DNA of 64,000 bases from Dendrocalamus latiflorus (GCA_017311315.1 CM029672.1:14622626-14686625); one strand, 5' to 3'; shown: positions 43,468-55,669, numbered from the stretch's first letter. Program-made: numbers and translations. The notes: generated by a model from the sequence alone, not told the origin.

Positions 43468-43837
43468 CGCCTTACATGATCAACTCCTAGAAATCTCCTC
43501 TTCATGTGAAACATAGCACATTCTTGGCTGTATCGAAACAACAGAAGAAGGCTCCAGGGATACGCATGCCGAAGACAACGCATTGCCCAAAATGAGATGC
43601 GAATTGCCGTTAAACTCCGGCAGTTGCTCTGGCCGCGTGCGAAGGCAACACTCGCTTTCAACCGACCTCTGCCAAACCTCTATACCCTAGCAGTTAGACT
43701 GGTAGAAATTTCTAGTCAGATCGGCCCATGGTAGAGATATGACTTCTAGACTACAGAGATCTGATCTCCAGAATTTCTCGATTTTCAGAATCTAAATTTT
43801 TGTGCCTTTTGATTCGCGATTTTGGTTGTTAATTCTA
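43468..43837. other. intergenic, no gene seen
   Basis: Short unrecognised ORFs only. Confidence 0.35.
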
Positions 43838-44116
43838 GAGTAAAGTCCATTACCGGTCCTTAAACTTTTTATGCTGTGTCATCCCGGTCCATAAACTTTT
43901 AAAGTATGTCATCCCGGTCCTTAAACTTTCAAAGTGTGGCAATATCCTATGTAGTTGTAGCAGTGAACTTTTTATGCTGTGTCATCCCGGTCCATAGACT
44001 TTCAAAAGAAATTGCCACACTTTGAAAGTTTAAGGACTGGGATGACATACTTTAAAAGTTTATGAACCGGGATGACACAGCATAAAAAGTTTAAAGACCG
44101 GTAATGGACTTTACTC
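43838..44116. mobile_element. Mutator-like MITE
   Basis: A 279-bp element with long inverted ends (GAGTAAAGTCCATTACCGGT and complement), further internal inverted copies of TGTCATCCCGGTCC, and a perfect 9-bp target duplication TTAATTCTA (43829-43837 and 44117-44125). The 9-bp length points to the Mutator superfamily. Confidence 0.88.
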
Positions 44117-44125
44117 TTAATTCTA

Positions 44126-44929
44126 AGTTTCGTAACTCTGTATTTTCTGGAATAAAGGATCAAGAATACTTGGAAAAATTTTGACCCGCACCATTTACCC
44201 CTTTTATTGCCTATTCAGTCCTACAATCTGCAATGCATGTGTTATACCATGTTTTTCTTATTATTACCACTTGTCTGTTTCCATATCCATATTTTTCCCT
44301 TTTTCCTGTTCTGAATTGTAAGGAGTAAGGACCATTTTTGTAGACTGCCCTGATATTGTAAATACATGTATCTTGATTAATTAACTTCTTGTTTAGGCGA
44401 TATTGTCATTTGTGAAGTTTTTTCATAGTAAAATCTGTTTAACCTACACATTTTACTACTTCCTAAAGCTCTTGCAAATCATGCAGGATTTGAGGGTTGA
44501 AACAAAGTTCATCATAGCAACATGGACACTAAGGTGCTTCTATAAGCTCTAACAAGATGTATTATTGAATACTACAAACCATATTATTTTTTCCCTTAAT
44601 TTTACAAGGGAAATTTCCTGTATTCGACAAAAATGGCTGCACATATATTTTGAGGACATACTTAAGGCTTCCATGGAGGCCTCTCGCCGTCATCAGACGC
44701 AACACAACCTATGACTTGGACGAAGCATACAAGGTAAGGGGACAAACACAACCATGTATACTTCTTTCTCCCTTCTTCTTAATCATTCAGAAGGTTGCGT
44801 TATTCAGGTCATTAGGCATGCTGAGAGCTGGGATGTTTCTGCATTGGAGGCTATCAGTCAGATATTCGTGTCGGCTCCGCAGCAAACGGGCAGCTGAAGG
44901 CTGAAGCATGCAGCTGAATGACTGAATTT
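44126..44929. other. intergenic, no gene seen
   Basis: AT-rich with short ORFs such as 44650-44904. None is recognised. Confidence 0.35.
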
Positions 44930-45144
44930 TGGCCACTGATAATGGCACTGAATAGATGATTCATCTCATTTATAATTATATCAATAGCAATATTAAAAAT
45001 GTCAACTTTGTAATAATGATGTTGAGTCACTTTATGCTTCGGATATACCAATTTACCCATAACTCCAATAAGATCTTCGATATTTGGCATATCAATCTCA
45101 TATGTTTCATAAAAAAAATTTACTCTGGAAATCGAAAAATCCAA
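44930..45144 (-). pseudogene. TTF/ZMYM1-like hAT transposase fragment
   Basis: The - strand reads VNFFYETYEIDMPNIEDLI, then KHKVTQHHYYKVDIF and IAIDIIINEMNHLFSAI. This resembles the region before the dimerisation domain of plant TTF-type zinc-finger proteins of hAT origin (pattern HHYRV..F...ID....E...RF). Only about 70 codons remain and no domain ends are present, so it is a fragment. The identity rests on remembered family pattern. Confidence 0.5.
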
Positions 45145-45320
45145 TTGCTAATTTGCTATAGCTTGTGAGTTGGAGTTGGTGTCTTAGTGGACCAGTGAGA
45201 TGTATTTATTGGGCCTCTTAAGGGCAGTAAGGTGGGGTTCTTACCACCGAGGGAGGGTAGGCTAAAGCCTAACTAAACCTCCCCCTTGGCCTCGCACTTG
45301 ATACACATGTGTATTACTAA

Positions 45321-45641
45321 GGGTCTGTTCATGTTGATTTCTGCTTTTAGAAGCCAAAGCTAATATAAACGTCCTAGTTTTTATAAGTAGCTTCTATCAG
45401 CCACTACTTTTTTGTTTTCACATATTGTAACGTACTTTGTATTTTATTATATCATAATTTTGTAAGTCGCATGGCAGTCCAAATATTGTAGTACTTTTCG
45501 TTGCGTCGTTTTTCTTACATAATACACTACTTTCACCATCCGTATCTATCAACTACTTCTATCAGCCTCTATTATTCATTAGCCACTACTATTTATCAAT
45601 CGTAGCCAAAAGCCATCAGGAAAAACTAATATAAAAGGCCC
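45321..45641. mobile_element. Tourist-like (PIF/Harbinger) MITE
   Basis: Begins GGGTCTGTTCATGTTGATTT, ends AAACTAATATAAAAGGCCC, and has a TAA duplication on both sides (45318-45320 and 45642-45644). It is related to 4734 and 5403. Confidence 0.82.
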
Positions 45642-45750
45642 TAAGTTACATGGATTTTGCGTCATTTTTGGTAATTAAGATATCCATGTAATGTAAAGCA
45701 CTGGAAATTGAATAGTCTATAAAGGTGTGGTATAACTACAGTTACAGTTA

Positions 45751-46152
45751 GAGCAACTCCAGCAGTAGCCCTCAAAACAGGGCTCCTACTTTTTATTTGA
45801 GGGCTCTCCCTACTTTTGAGGGCTCTGTTTTTTGGGCTACACTCCAGCAGGAGCCCTCAAAACAGGACCCTCAAATTCATTCTTAAAGGGGATGACACAT
45901 AGGACCCACCCTCATCCTCATCTTACTTTTGAGGGCCGAGGGGCAAAAAAACTCACTCCAGCAGGGCCCCTACTTGAGCCCTCAAAAGTAGGGGCTCCCT
46001 CCAGACCCCCCAGGAATGAGGGCTCGAAGGGAGATTTGAGGGCCCCCTACTTTTGAGGGCTCAAGTAGGGGCCCTGCTGGAGTGAGTTTTTTTGCCCCTC
46101 GGCTCTCAAAAGTAGGATGAGGGCTTAAGTAGAAACCCTGCTGGAGTTGCTC
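45751..46152. mobile_element. PIF/Harbinger-like MITE, GAGCAACTCCAGCAG
   Basis: Inverted ends GAGCAACTCCAGCAG / CTGCTGGAGTTGCTC with a TTA duplication on both sides (45748-45750 and 46153-46155). The interior is built from repeats of GAGGGC and CCTACTTTTGAGGG in both orientations. It gives a fold-back structure with no coding capacity. Confidence 0.88.
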
Positions 46153-46155
46153 TTA

Positions 46156-47430
46156 ACATGCATGAAAATGTCTTCAAATCTTTACTTCCTTTAAATTCTT
46201 TTTAACACGCTACCTCAAATCATATCAAGCAGTGGAAAGTAGGGAAATTTCTATTGGTGGCCAAAATTTATCAGAAGGTAGCGCCGAAAATTTATCGGAA
46301 GGTAGCGCCGAAAACCGTTGGTAACCGGTTTTATCAAAAAAAATTCAGCCAAAAATTTTTGAATTGGAATTTTAATTACAAAATCTGTATCAATGGAAAA
46401 ATGGCCAATTTTTTTTGAAATTTTGCTGGTTACCGGTACTTTGGTTTTTTCGGTGATTTTTTTTGAAATTTTGGCAAAATTTAAACAGGTCTGAAAGTTT
46501 TTGACTGATATGTTTTTTTACCGGTGCTCGTCGATAACACCGGTATTTGCCAGTAATTGCCGAAATTTCGATGATATAGTTTTACCTGGTGGAACGTAGA
46601 TAGTAAAAGTTCCGACTTTGAGTTCAATAATCCTAGGGCTACATCTCTGCAAGCTAAATGGCTTACCTTTCATATATGAACTCCGATTAAGTGTCTGTGA
46701 AAATCGATGAATTTTCCACATGAGATATTTTGCAATGTGAAAACATAGATATAAATTCTACCAGCAAATTTTGGTGCCGATATTAATGATGAATTGATTT
46801 ATTTTAGTGTAGAAAATAAAGCATATATACTGCTTTTATTATTTTTTGCTATTATAAGGTACACACATGCATAGACAGTGTACTCCCTTACCATACACCT
46901 AGAATTTATAATTGTCGGGATAAATTCGTGACCTCACAAAGTTCTTATTGACCAAGATATGGTTCCCCATATATACTGCTTTTTATTATTGTGCTAGATT
47001 CAACGATTTTACGTTCGATTCTGCTAGAATAAAACTGATATAAAGAAGAAGAAGAAACCCTGACTTTAACCATTAGAAACACCCCTACCTATGTTGAAGG
47101 TGTCCAAGACTACGAGTTTGGGCGGCTAGTGTAGTCATAAGGTTCACAACCCAAAAATCACAGGTTCATCCTTAGGCAATTAAAGTGAAAATTTCATATA
47201 AATAACCTACCTAACCGGTGATTAGTAGGAGTCGAATTATGGTCATCGGCAAGAGAAACAAGACATAGATCTTAACTTCACCGTATAACTCTTTACGCTA
47301 ACAGTATTTTAATCATTTATCTTCTAAGAACAACAGCTAAGCAAAAAAGAAAAAAAAACTACACATGTATCTTTTTTTTGGAGTGGTGATTTTCTTTTAT
47401 CTATGGAACTCCTGTTTCAATTTTGTTTCA
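46156..47430. other. intergenic upstream of QCR7
   Basis: No gene seen. A 24-bp unit (AAAATTTATCRGAAGGTAGC plus GCCG) is tandemly duplicated at 46263-46310. Confidence 0.4.
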
Positions 47431-47439
47431 ATTTTAGGA

Positions 47440-47485
47440 TGGGCCAGCCCATCTCCGTCCAAGCGTCCGGAAGTTTCGAGGCCCA
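47440..47485 (+). promoter_or_regulatory. site II type motifs of QCR7 promoter
   Basis: TGGGCC (47440-47445), AGCCCA, the complement of TGGGCT (47446-47451), and GGCCCA (47480-47485) lie 125-170 bp before the start codon. Paired TGGGCY (site II) motifs are known in promoters of plant nuclear genes for the respiratory chain. The role here is inferred from sequence and context. Confidence 0.6.
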
Positions 47486-47610
47486 AACCCCCCAACTACC
47501 CAAAACAACGCGAGCGCAGGCGTTCTTCTCCTCTCCCGACCAAACCGAACACCACCGCATCGGAGGAAGACGAGGCCGCAGGAGCGGAAGCTTCTGGAAG
47601 CCTCTCGAAG

Positions 47611-49751
47611 ATGCTGTCCTCGCTGTCGGCGTGGCTGGTGAACCCGCGCCGGAACCCCCTCGCCCGCCTCCACATGAAGGCCGTCTCCGCCCGCCTCCGC
47701 AAATATGGTCGGTGTCCACCTGCCCCGCTTCTGGAATCTAGGGTTAGGGGTCGGTGGATTCGGTGGCGTTCTCTGAGATCTGACCGGTTCTTTTTTTCCC
47801 CGTAGGGCTCCGGTACGACGACCTGTACGATCCGTACCACGACCTGGACATCAAGGAGGCGTTGGCGCGGCTGCCGCGAGAGGTGGTGGACGCCCGCAAC
47901 ATGCGCCTCAAGCGCGCCATGGACCTCTCCCTGAAGCACAAGTACCTCCCCGACGACGTCAAGGTGAAAATTCACATCCTTGATTAACAATATGTATGTA
48001 TGCAATTGAGAAAGAAAAAAGTTTTTTTGTTCCATCTGTGGTGGTGAATATGGTCGATTACCGAGCTTTAGGTGGATGTAGTTTGCGGTGTTGGCTAGTT
48101 TCGACGTGGCAAGGTGGGGAGTTTGCGTTATGAGAGTTAGGAATTAGAGGTAGAACAAATGGATGCTGATCGGTGGCTAGAAATGGGTAATAAATACCAT
48201 TTTAGATGCTTGTGAAAGGAGAAGAAGGGTTCTGTTACAGAATGCCACTGTGGGCTTGGTAGCTGCGATGGAGTTGTTTGATTAGTTGTCTGTGATGTGA
48301 GGCTGCTCACCTCCCTCCCTGCAAGGTCTGTTTTGCTACGGATGTTTGCATGAATACTCAACGAAATTGGTCACCTTTTCTTTCTTTGTCGCGTTGTGGG
48401 TATAGTTTGTTTCCATTTGAAACCATAAGATCTCTAACTCAATGAATTGGTATAGTGTGTAAGAAATTAAATATCAATTATGTATGGCCATCAGGTTCTA
48501 TTTTGACTCCAAGAAACAAAATTTATTATGGGCATTCTTCTATAAATCACCATTAAATTATTTCTTACTTTCCTGAACCCCAATGAGACACCTGTACACG
48601 CCTCAGATATTTTGACACTATCAATTTTCTTTTTGACAGGCATTGCAGACACCTTTCAGAGGCTATCTAGCTGACATGCTGGCTCTGGTAAGTGTTTTTT
48701 GTTCATTACAATCTTACCTTTTTTGTTACTTCAGACATGAATCATGCATCTTATCCAATAGACATTTTGGACTTAACTAATCTGCAGTTCACATGATGCT
48801 TTTTAACTATCATCATTTGCTTGACCAATTGTTCCTAATTGTATAGGTTCGTGGTAGTTTCTTTTCTTATGTCTTAGCTTTTTGTAGTGTGTATCCATTT
48901 CTCTATGTCAAATTAGATCAGCCAACCATGTCAATCCATCAGTACACAGTACATACAACCCTGCACTGCAATTTTGTTTCATGAATATGTAATAATCAAG
49001 TTCCTCCTACTGTCATCATAGATCCTAAATTTACTGGCATGTACAGCATCTCTCCATTCTCTCTGAGAGCAACCCCCGATTGATGGAACTATTTGAATCT
49101 CTTGTCCCTTTTTTTTTTACCATTTGCCAATATCCTACAGGTTGTTTTTGTTACTTTTTTCATGGAGGTAACTGTTATTAGCTTAGGTAGTTTTAATACT
49201 TTCTTCCAATCTATGAAATCATGGATGTAGTTCTCTATTCATGCATAGTATCTTCCTCACCGAAAAATTGTGTGCACAAAGTGCAAAGTCGCTTTCCACA
49301 CTAGCCACCTTGCAATTGAAGTTATTTATTATCAGTTCATCACTATCCAGTATTAGCATGTCATCAATTGTAGGACCATGTCGAAGTCTAGTATTGATGT
49401 TGGTGATTATCCAAAGGAGAACCTGTCTGACAAAATGGTGGATATGGTTTGTGTAGTACCTGTGTGACAATATGGTGGATACGGTTTGTGTAGTTCTCTT
49501 TTTCGTTTTACTTGTTTCCTCTCCTGTTGGCAGTGGAATGTTATCATATATGTAATTGATGTTGCTACCAACGAAATTCTTGGACTTTATCCCGATGCAT
49601 GGGCCTTAGTAGCACTTTTCAAGTTACATTTTGTTCAAATCCATCCTTAGTTGGCCACTGTTTGATGCGTCATGTTTTTCAGGTGAAAAAGGAGAGAGCA
49701 GAGCGTGAAGCATTGGGGGCCCTTCCGCTCTACCAGAGAACCATTCCATGA
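47611..49751 (+). CDS. QCR7: cytochrome b-c1 complex subunit 7 (14-kDa protein)
   Basis: Subunit of ubiquinol-cytochrome c reductase (complex III) at the matrix side of the inner mitochondrial membrane. It has no redox centre and supports assembly and contact with cytochrome b. Four exons (47611-47707, 47806-47963, 48640-48687, 49683-49751) with GT/AG junctions give 123 codons plus TGA, the usual plant length. The protein starts MLSSLSAWLVNPRRNPLARL and keeps LRKYGLRYDDLYDPYHDLDI, then EALARLPREVVDARN, KRAMDLSLKHKYLP, TPFRGYLADMLALVKKE and ends LPLYQRTIP, matching the family end to end. The ATG chosen aligns with the family N-terminus. No cleavable presequence is evident, as usual for this subunit. 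Site II motifs lie upstream and AATAAA downstream. No damage seen; I infer a working gene. Confidence 0.96.
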
Positions 49752-49804
49752 AGTGCCTACTTCGTAGCCCTGTTTTTATTTTCTTAATATATCGCAGTGC
49801 ATGC

Positions 49805-49810
49805 AATAAA
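49805..49810 (+). terminator. polyadenylation signal of QCR7
   Basis: AATAAA lies 54 bp after the stop codon, a plausible near-upstream element. Confidence 0.5.
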
Positions 49811-49829
49811 ATGCATGGATGATACTGTA

Positions 49830-50725
49830 CCATGTATTATGCTAAAAGCCCTACTTTTTATGCTTATTTGGGATTGGCCAGCAGCCCTACTGTACCATGT
49901 ATTATGCTAAAAACCCTCTGTTTTTCAGCGGATAATTTTTGGTATGACAATGGGGTGGGTTTTTTGGGCTATGGTTTTTGGTTTAAATTTTGGAATTCTG
50001 GTTGTTCGCGAGAGAGAGTACGAAGAGAAATACGTGCGATTTTGGCTGATATAGATGAAGTCTGAATAGTATATATTATAATTAACTTGTAGACTTCATC
50101 TTAAAGAGATATTTCGTTTAAAAGCTAGTTACAATACATAGTCAAACCATAAGTACAAAAGAAGCTATCCATCGTGTATCTAACTTATCTCTACATGGCC
50201 CCTACTGATTCAGGCTTTCAGCTAAGCACTCCTTCCTAAAAAAATATGAACTTCGCCTGAAAAAAAATTTCTAACCTTTTGGGTGGTTTGAGTGTTTATT
50301 GAGTAGTTCTGGGTCTCTACTGTCAAAAATAGCATTTTCAGGTGAATTTTCAGGGTGAGGTAACCCAAATGTGAATCATCATACGGCACTATAGTGGAGT
50401 GCATCAGCAGCAGCATGTGCTAATCAAATTCAAAGGTATATCTATCTATGTACTACAATGCCAGATTTCGGTAGAATTGAAGACGGTGGCTTTCAATTTT
50501 CAATGTGCAAATGGTGTGGTCTCCCTAGTGTACCATGACGATCAATTGTACAAGGCACTTGTCCAAGTAAGTACACTCCTTACTAGTACCGCATCCATCT
50601 CTCTCTCTCTCTCTCTGCATGTACAAGGAAATGGATCTATCAGCTTGACATTTCACACACTGCCGTGAACATCCTATGGTGGACGCTTTCTCCATCATGC
50701 CACTACTTTTGTGATCTCTCGATGA
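49830..50725. other. intergenic, no gene seen
   Basis: A phrase CCCTACTGTACCATGTATTATGCTAAAA is partly repeated at about 49827 and 49887, a short duplication. A (TC)n run lies at about 50598-50617. No recognised exon. Confidence 0.4.
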
Positions 50726-50734
50726 CAAGTTTTC

Positions 50735-51709
50735 GAGAAAATTTGTTATTTGCCATGAAAAGTTACCATTTGTTCTGATATAACGTTGAAAATTTGCTCT
50801 TTTTCCGGTGTCACCGGATGAGATTTCGTTGCCCTCCCACGCCACTTCTGTCAATTTGACCCTGGGCTGGCTTTAAGTTGGACGGAAAAAGACGTTTATG
50901 CCCTTCTTCTTCCCTGTCTCTTCCATCTTTCCCCTTGCGGTGGCGTGGCCATGGAGCTCGAGTTCTGCAAATCTGCAAAATTCGTTGCCACCCTCGTCCT
51001 AACCCTCAAATCGAAACCTCCACCACCTATGTGGCCACCTTGCGCTCCCATCCAACCCCTCCTATTGTTACTTCTTCACTGGAGACACGCTGGCCGCCGG
51101 TCACGCCGACCGCGACCTCAGGGGATACTTCGCTTCCGGCCGTATCCAACCCCGCTGAATCAGCGATGCGTCGGTGGAAACAAGCGGCCCGGCGGCCATG
51201 GAGGCGGTGGAAACGGCGATGCGGCGGCGGAATCAAGCATTGCGACGAAGAAATCGAGCAGCCCAACGGCGGAATCGAGCGAAATCTGCAGCGGCTACTG
51301 GTGGGAGAGAGAGGCTTGGGGAAGGCAGATCCGGCGAGGAGGGGCGGGGAGGAGTTGGCGGACCCGGCAAGAATCTTGTCTCTCATCTCATCTCGATCAG
51401 GCAAAGAGGTGTGGGGGAGCTGCATCAGTAGCGGCTGGTGGTGGGAGGGGTGGGGCGGCCATGACACGAGGGTGGGGAGCTACGCTTGTGTGGAGACGGA
51501 GCCAAGGAGAAGACGAGGGGCAAGATGGGTATTTCTGAAAAATCTGACAGGTTTTCATGCGATAACGGCTAATTGCCCTAACACAGCTAACGGAAGTGGT
51601 ACGAAAGAGATGCAAAAAAAAATTCTCCGTGTCATCGAAGGAAACACAAGTTTTTCGATGATATATCAAGGAAAATGGTAAGTTTATGTGGAAAATGGTA
51701 AGTTTTCTC
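50735..51709. mobile_element. MULE-like element with GC-rich interior
   Basis: The outer 130-150 bp on each side are diverged inverted repeats (GAGAAAATTTGTTATTTGCC against the complement of GGAAAATGGTAAGTTTTCTC, continuing inward). Flanks CAAGTTTTC (50726-50734) and TAAGTTTTT (51710-51718) match at 7 of 9 positions, in keeping with a 9-bp Mutator-type duplication. The interior is a GC-rich open stretch (+ frame 50878-51681) without recognisable domain or introns. It could be a captured gene piece (Pack-MULE) or fortuitous. Confidence 0.55.
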
Positions 51710-51929
51710 TAAGTTTTTGGTCCATTTCAAATGTGGATGAACCGAATCTAAAATCGTTATGCCGTGTCTCATGATCTCTCTCTCTTTGCTGAACCTGAAA
51801 CCTTACCCACTTCCCTTTATACAGCTAAGTTTTCAACGGGATGCTGAAATGCGTCTGGCATATATCCAAGTCTTGTGTTGGCCTGGCGCGGCAAAAGGCT
51901 TCTGACACTCCAAACCTCATATAAGGTAA

Positions 51930-52037
51930 GGGCCTGTTTGGAACAGAGGAATTTCACAGGAATTTTGCAGCAATTTTTCAGGAAATAGTTCAATTCCCGC
52001 AGGAATCGGGAAAAATTCCCGCATTCCAAACAGGGCC
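51930..52037. mobile_element. 108-bp Tourist-like MITE
   Basis: Ends GGGCCTGTTTGGAA / TTCCAAACAGGGCC with TAA on both sides (51927-51929 and 52038-52040). The whole unit can fold back, with GGAATTT and AATTCC pairs. Confidence 0.88.
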
Positions 52038-52040
52038 TAA

Positions 52041-52734
52041 ATTTGTACCCATCTGCAAAGTATGTGAGTGAGTATTAACTATCATTTTGTTTTGGATTCC
52101 TTCCACTGTGGATACTGCAATGCATGTGACTACCTAGTGCATATGGCCGGACAGTCTCGGAGAATCTCTGGACTGAATATTATTTTTGAAACACTCTGAA
52201 CTGAATACTCACCAAGGAGTGTCACAAAAACATCATATTACCAGATTGTTACAGATTGGCCTCATGCAACATTGTTAGTCTCTCCCCGATCCACAACCCA
52301 TCTTGCTACCTACATCTTCTTTTGAGAGTTAATTAGTGGATCAATATGATTTGCAAGCTCATCCTTTTATCCATCTCCTAAATGATTAGCTTTATTATGT
52401 GGATGAGATGAAGCTTTCACATATCTGGATTGCCTACTCGAATGGATTAGAGAGCAGGGTCCTCCCCCAAACAGTGACCAGCCTACCTTGGCACAGGAAA
52501 TGATCAGCCAGCAGCCTCACAGACTGAAAATGTGTAGGGTCTCCATCTCTCTCCGGTCACCATGTATCATGTACAGTACCAGCAGCCTTTTTGGAGCCCA
52601 AACATTGCTCCTTTATCGTGTCTCCTAGGCCTTTGGCCTCTTCTAGCACTTGTGGACAATTGCCATGAGCCACTTGTCTCAAACTCACATGTTGATGTGG
52701 CTTATGGTTATGGTTATGGTTTATAGTTTTTAGT
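52041..52734. other. intergenic, no gene seen
   Basis: No exon, RNA gene or repeat end recognised. Confidence 0.4.
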
Positions 52735-53044
52735 CCTAGTACGAGCGCTCGTGTAAACGAATCGAAAGTCGATAAGTTGCTTCTGCAAGGCTATCCCTAT
52801 AAACCGTTTTGAAATGGCGGCAGAGAAACCGTCCCATTTGTTTGTTCGAGAGAAGTCATAAAGTATAAACTGAATAGAATAGAATCGAATCAGCTGTGCA
52901 AGCGCTCGTGTGAATGAACTAAAAGCCGACAAGCCGTGTCTAGAAGGATATCCTGATAAACCGCTTCGAAATAGTGATAGAGAAGCCGTCTGATTTATTT
53001 GTTCAAGAGAAACTGTAAGATAAAAAGAGCAAGGCCAAATCAGC
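52735..53044. repeat. tandem pair of about 155-bp units
   Basis: Two diverged direct copies (about 52735-52893 and 52894-53044) share AGCGCTCGTGT, ATAAACCG, GAGAAGCCGTC-like and TTTGTTC-AGAGAA in the same order and spacing. A third copy lies inverted at about 57535-57700. The origin is probably an AT-rich MITE family. Confidence 0.7.
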
Positions 53045-53139
53045 TGATGGTATTGTAGCCAGCATTTTTGGTCCACTGGATACCACAGAGTACTGCGATT
53101 GATTTAAAGATAACAACAGTGCAAATTTTACACCATGGT

Positions 53140-53400
53140 GATCGGTTCGGCTGAAAAGCTCATGGCTTATGGCTGAAAACACTGTAGCTGGCTGAAAAAA
53201 GCACTGTAGCTGACAGATGCTTATTTAGCATAATTAAATTTAAAAAAATATAAAAAATATGTTAGCCCATTACGTATAATACAAACAAATACGAGAAAAA
53301 AATAACCGGCAAAAAATCTCAACAAAAAGTCAAAAGTTCAGAAAAAACGAAACTTATGAATAGTGAAAAATAAGCCAGAAGCCGAAGCCGAATTGATCAG
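53140..53400. mobile_element. MITE with GATCGGTTCGGCT ends
   Basis: The left part TGATCGGTTCGGCTGAAAAG and the right part GAAGCCGAATTGATCA are inverted. The interior has repeated CACTGTAGCTG. The target duplication is unclear, so the superfamily is not assigned. Confidence 0.6.
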
Positions 53401-53440
53401 GGACATTTGAGGACATGCTGGCATAGGATGTTGCAACTAA

Positions 53441-53666
53441 GGCCCCGTTTGGCACGGCTCCACTTCACAAGTGGAGCTGTTTTTTTTTGACTTCACAAGT
53501 GGAGCCGGGTGAAGCTACTTTTTTCAGCTCCTTGGGTGGAGCTACTTTTGTCTCAGCAGTTTTTAAGGAACTCCTTGGGTGGAGCTATTTTGTTTTACCC
53601 CGTTTGGCACAAAACAGCTCCAAACAGCTCTAAAGAGCTGGTGGTGGAGTTGTGCCAAACGGGGCC
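53441..53666. mobile_element. 226-bp Tourist-like MITE
   Basis: Ends GGCCCCGTTTGGCAC / GTGCCAAACGGGGCC with TAA on both sides (53438-53440 and 53667-53669). The interior repeats CTTGGGTGGAGCTA and CACAAGTGGAGC. Confidence 0.88.
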
Positions 53667-53669
53667 TAA

Positions 53670-54147
53670 GTGTGAGTGGTTTGGTGGTCAGTGGTCACGA
53701 ACTAAACAACCCCTGGATACGTCTGTCTGTGTCTCAATGCGCAATCTTCGTAAGTGCTCCATATTAAGAAAATTAAACGCTTTTAAGCTAATCTTGTGAT
53801 AAAGCTGGTCTATGCCCATCCCCTACCGCCCATCCATCGGTGGTAGGACATGTGTTATCATTTGTGGATACAAGTGACTTGGCAACTTTGATCACACTAA
53901 GGACTTTATAGATCATGGTGCTTAATTAGGTCTCTATATTCCCTTGGGTGCTCAGAGGAAAGATGCTCCTTTAAAACTGCGTGGTTCTTGAGCAATGCAT
54001 GATGGGGGTTTCGTTTTCTTAGAAGGATGTTGGAGAATGATTGGGATATCACATTAGCACTAGCAAGCAGCAGGCATTAAGTGTGTGAACCAAATACTGT
54101 AACTCACCTGTCAACAAATTTCAAGGTAATGGATCACTCTCTACTCA
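53670..54147. other. intergenic, no gene seen
   Basis: No recognised feature. Confidence 0.4.
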
Positions 54148-54310
54148 TTGAATTAGTAACAATTTTATCAGCAAGTATGTTGAACTATTGAGTTAGTAAC
54201 ATTTTTTTGTCAGCAAGTGATTGAAATATTGAGTTAGTAACAATTTTTTATCAGCAAGTATATTGTACTATTCAGTTAGTAACAATTTCTATCAGTAAAG
54301 TATATTATAC
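54148..54310. repeat. minisatellite, about 52-bp unit, four copies
   Basis: The phrase AGTTAGTAACAATTTTTTAT followed by CAGCAAGTATATTG and ACTATTG recurs four times with small changes. Confidence 0.8.
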
Positions 54311-55650
54311 TATGGGAATCTTATTGTACCTTCCTGACATCCCTGTAGAGTAGGAGCATGGTGACCTAAATATCATTCATATTTTCATTCCAAGTGAGTT
54401 GCAGGAGCACCTCTCTCTCTCAAACAGAAGATGGTAGGAAGATCAGAGGGTACACTTTTTGGGCTTGAAATTATTAAGTTTCATATCAGTTTATTTAAAA
54501 GCCTAAGCAAATAAAAAAGACAGATAATTCACTTATAATTTAACATCCTCTCATATGTAGGCTCTTTCATGACTAAGACATAAAATAGAAATGGAATGTA
54601 ATTATTTTTATAATTACGTCGACTGGGTCTTAAATTTAATATCTCTTAGCTCTGATTCTATATTAAATTTTATGTATCATTCAATTTGTCTGGAAGTCTA
54701 AACTGATGAGAAAAGTTATGCAGTTTGCTTATAATTCAACAGACATGAGTGGACAACTCTACCGGCTAGGCTAGTGGGAGCAGCCCATGTGATGATGACC
54801 GGGGTTTAAATGCGATTGGATCATGCATGCCTTCTTCCTTGCCATCTTTTTCTTGCGTGGCAAAGTGACATGAGCTCATCCGCTCATGTGATGCTGCATG
54901 GGAGAAAAGGTAAATTTTTAGCAGCCAAGTGCCCCATGCTGAAAATGCAAGAAGAAGGTGGCTTTGTGCAAGGGCATAAATTAGAGTCTTTGGCCATGTT
55001 CTTTTTGCCTTTTTTCTGTGGTTTCTCAAGAAGTCGGAACAAACATGTTAGTTTCTTTAAACGGTTTCTCAAAGTCGTTTTTTAAATGGCTTTCTGAGCC
55101 TAAAACTATATACGCCGTCTGCGTCAACATATCCGTGATTTTAAAAAATACAGATCTACCAGACATAGACTAAAAAAACAGAGCCTTTGAGATATGGGTG
55201 ATTTTCATGAGTGCCTGCGTTATAGAACCATAGATGGCTAGCTTTAATTGGGGAGTATCCTTTTGATAATTGTTGCTGTTGCAGTGCAGATGAGCATGCA
55301 GTGGCCTCTCTATGTGCATCAATGCAATCTGTATGCTAGTACAATAATTCATGTCGTTGGTGACTTAGTGGAATCATATGGTTTTGTAAATTGAGGTGTG
55401 GCAACCACATAATATTACCCTTTTTTAATTTTCTTAAATTGTAATGAAGAATTGTTTAAAGAAAAAGATAAAGAGAAATAAGAAAGATGCCATTCAAGTT
55501 CAAGTTCTTGTTATTCCATGAAAAGTGAGAAGATTGCATTCTTTCTTGTGAGAATGGATTCCATCTGTTCCTTGTTATTGCACCGCTTTTGTGTTGGCTT
55601 CTAAAGACCGCTTTTCTATAATAAATTATTTTTCTACAATATATAGTTTT
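54311..55650. other. intergenic, no gene seen
   Basis: AT-rich, with short overlapping ORFs at 54766-55085 on both strands that are not recognised. Confidence 0.4.
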
Positions 55651-55669
55651 CAAACGAAATATCTTTTTA

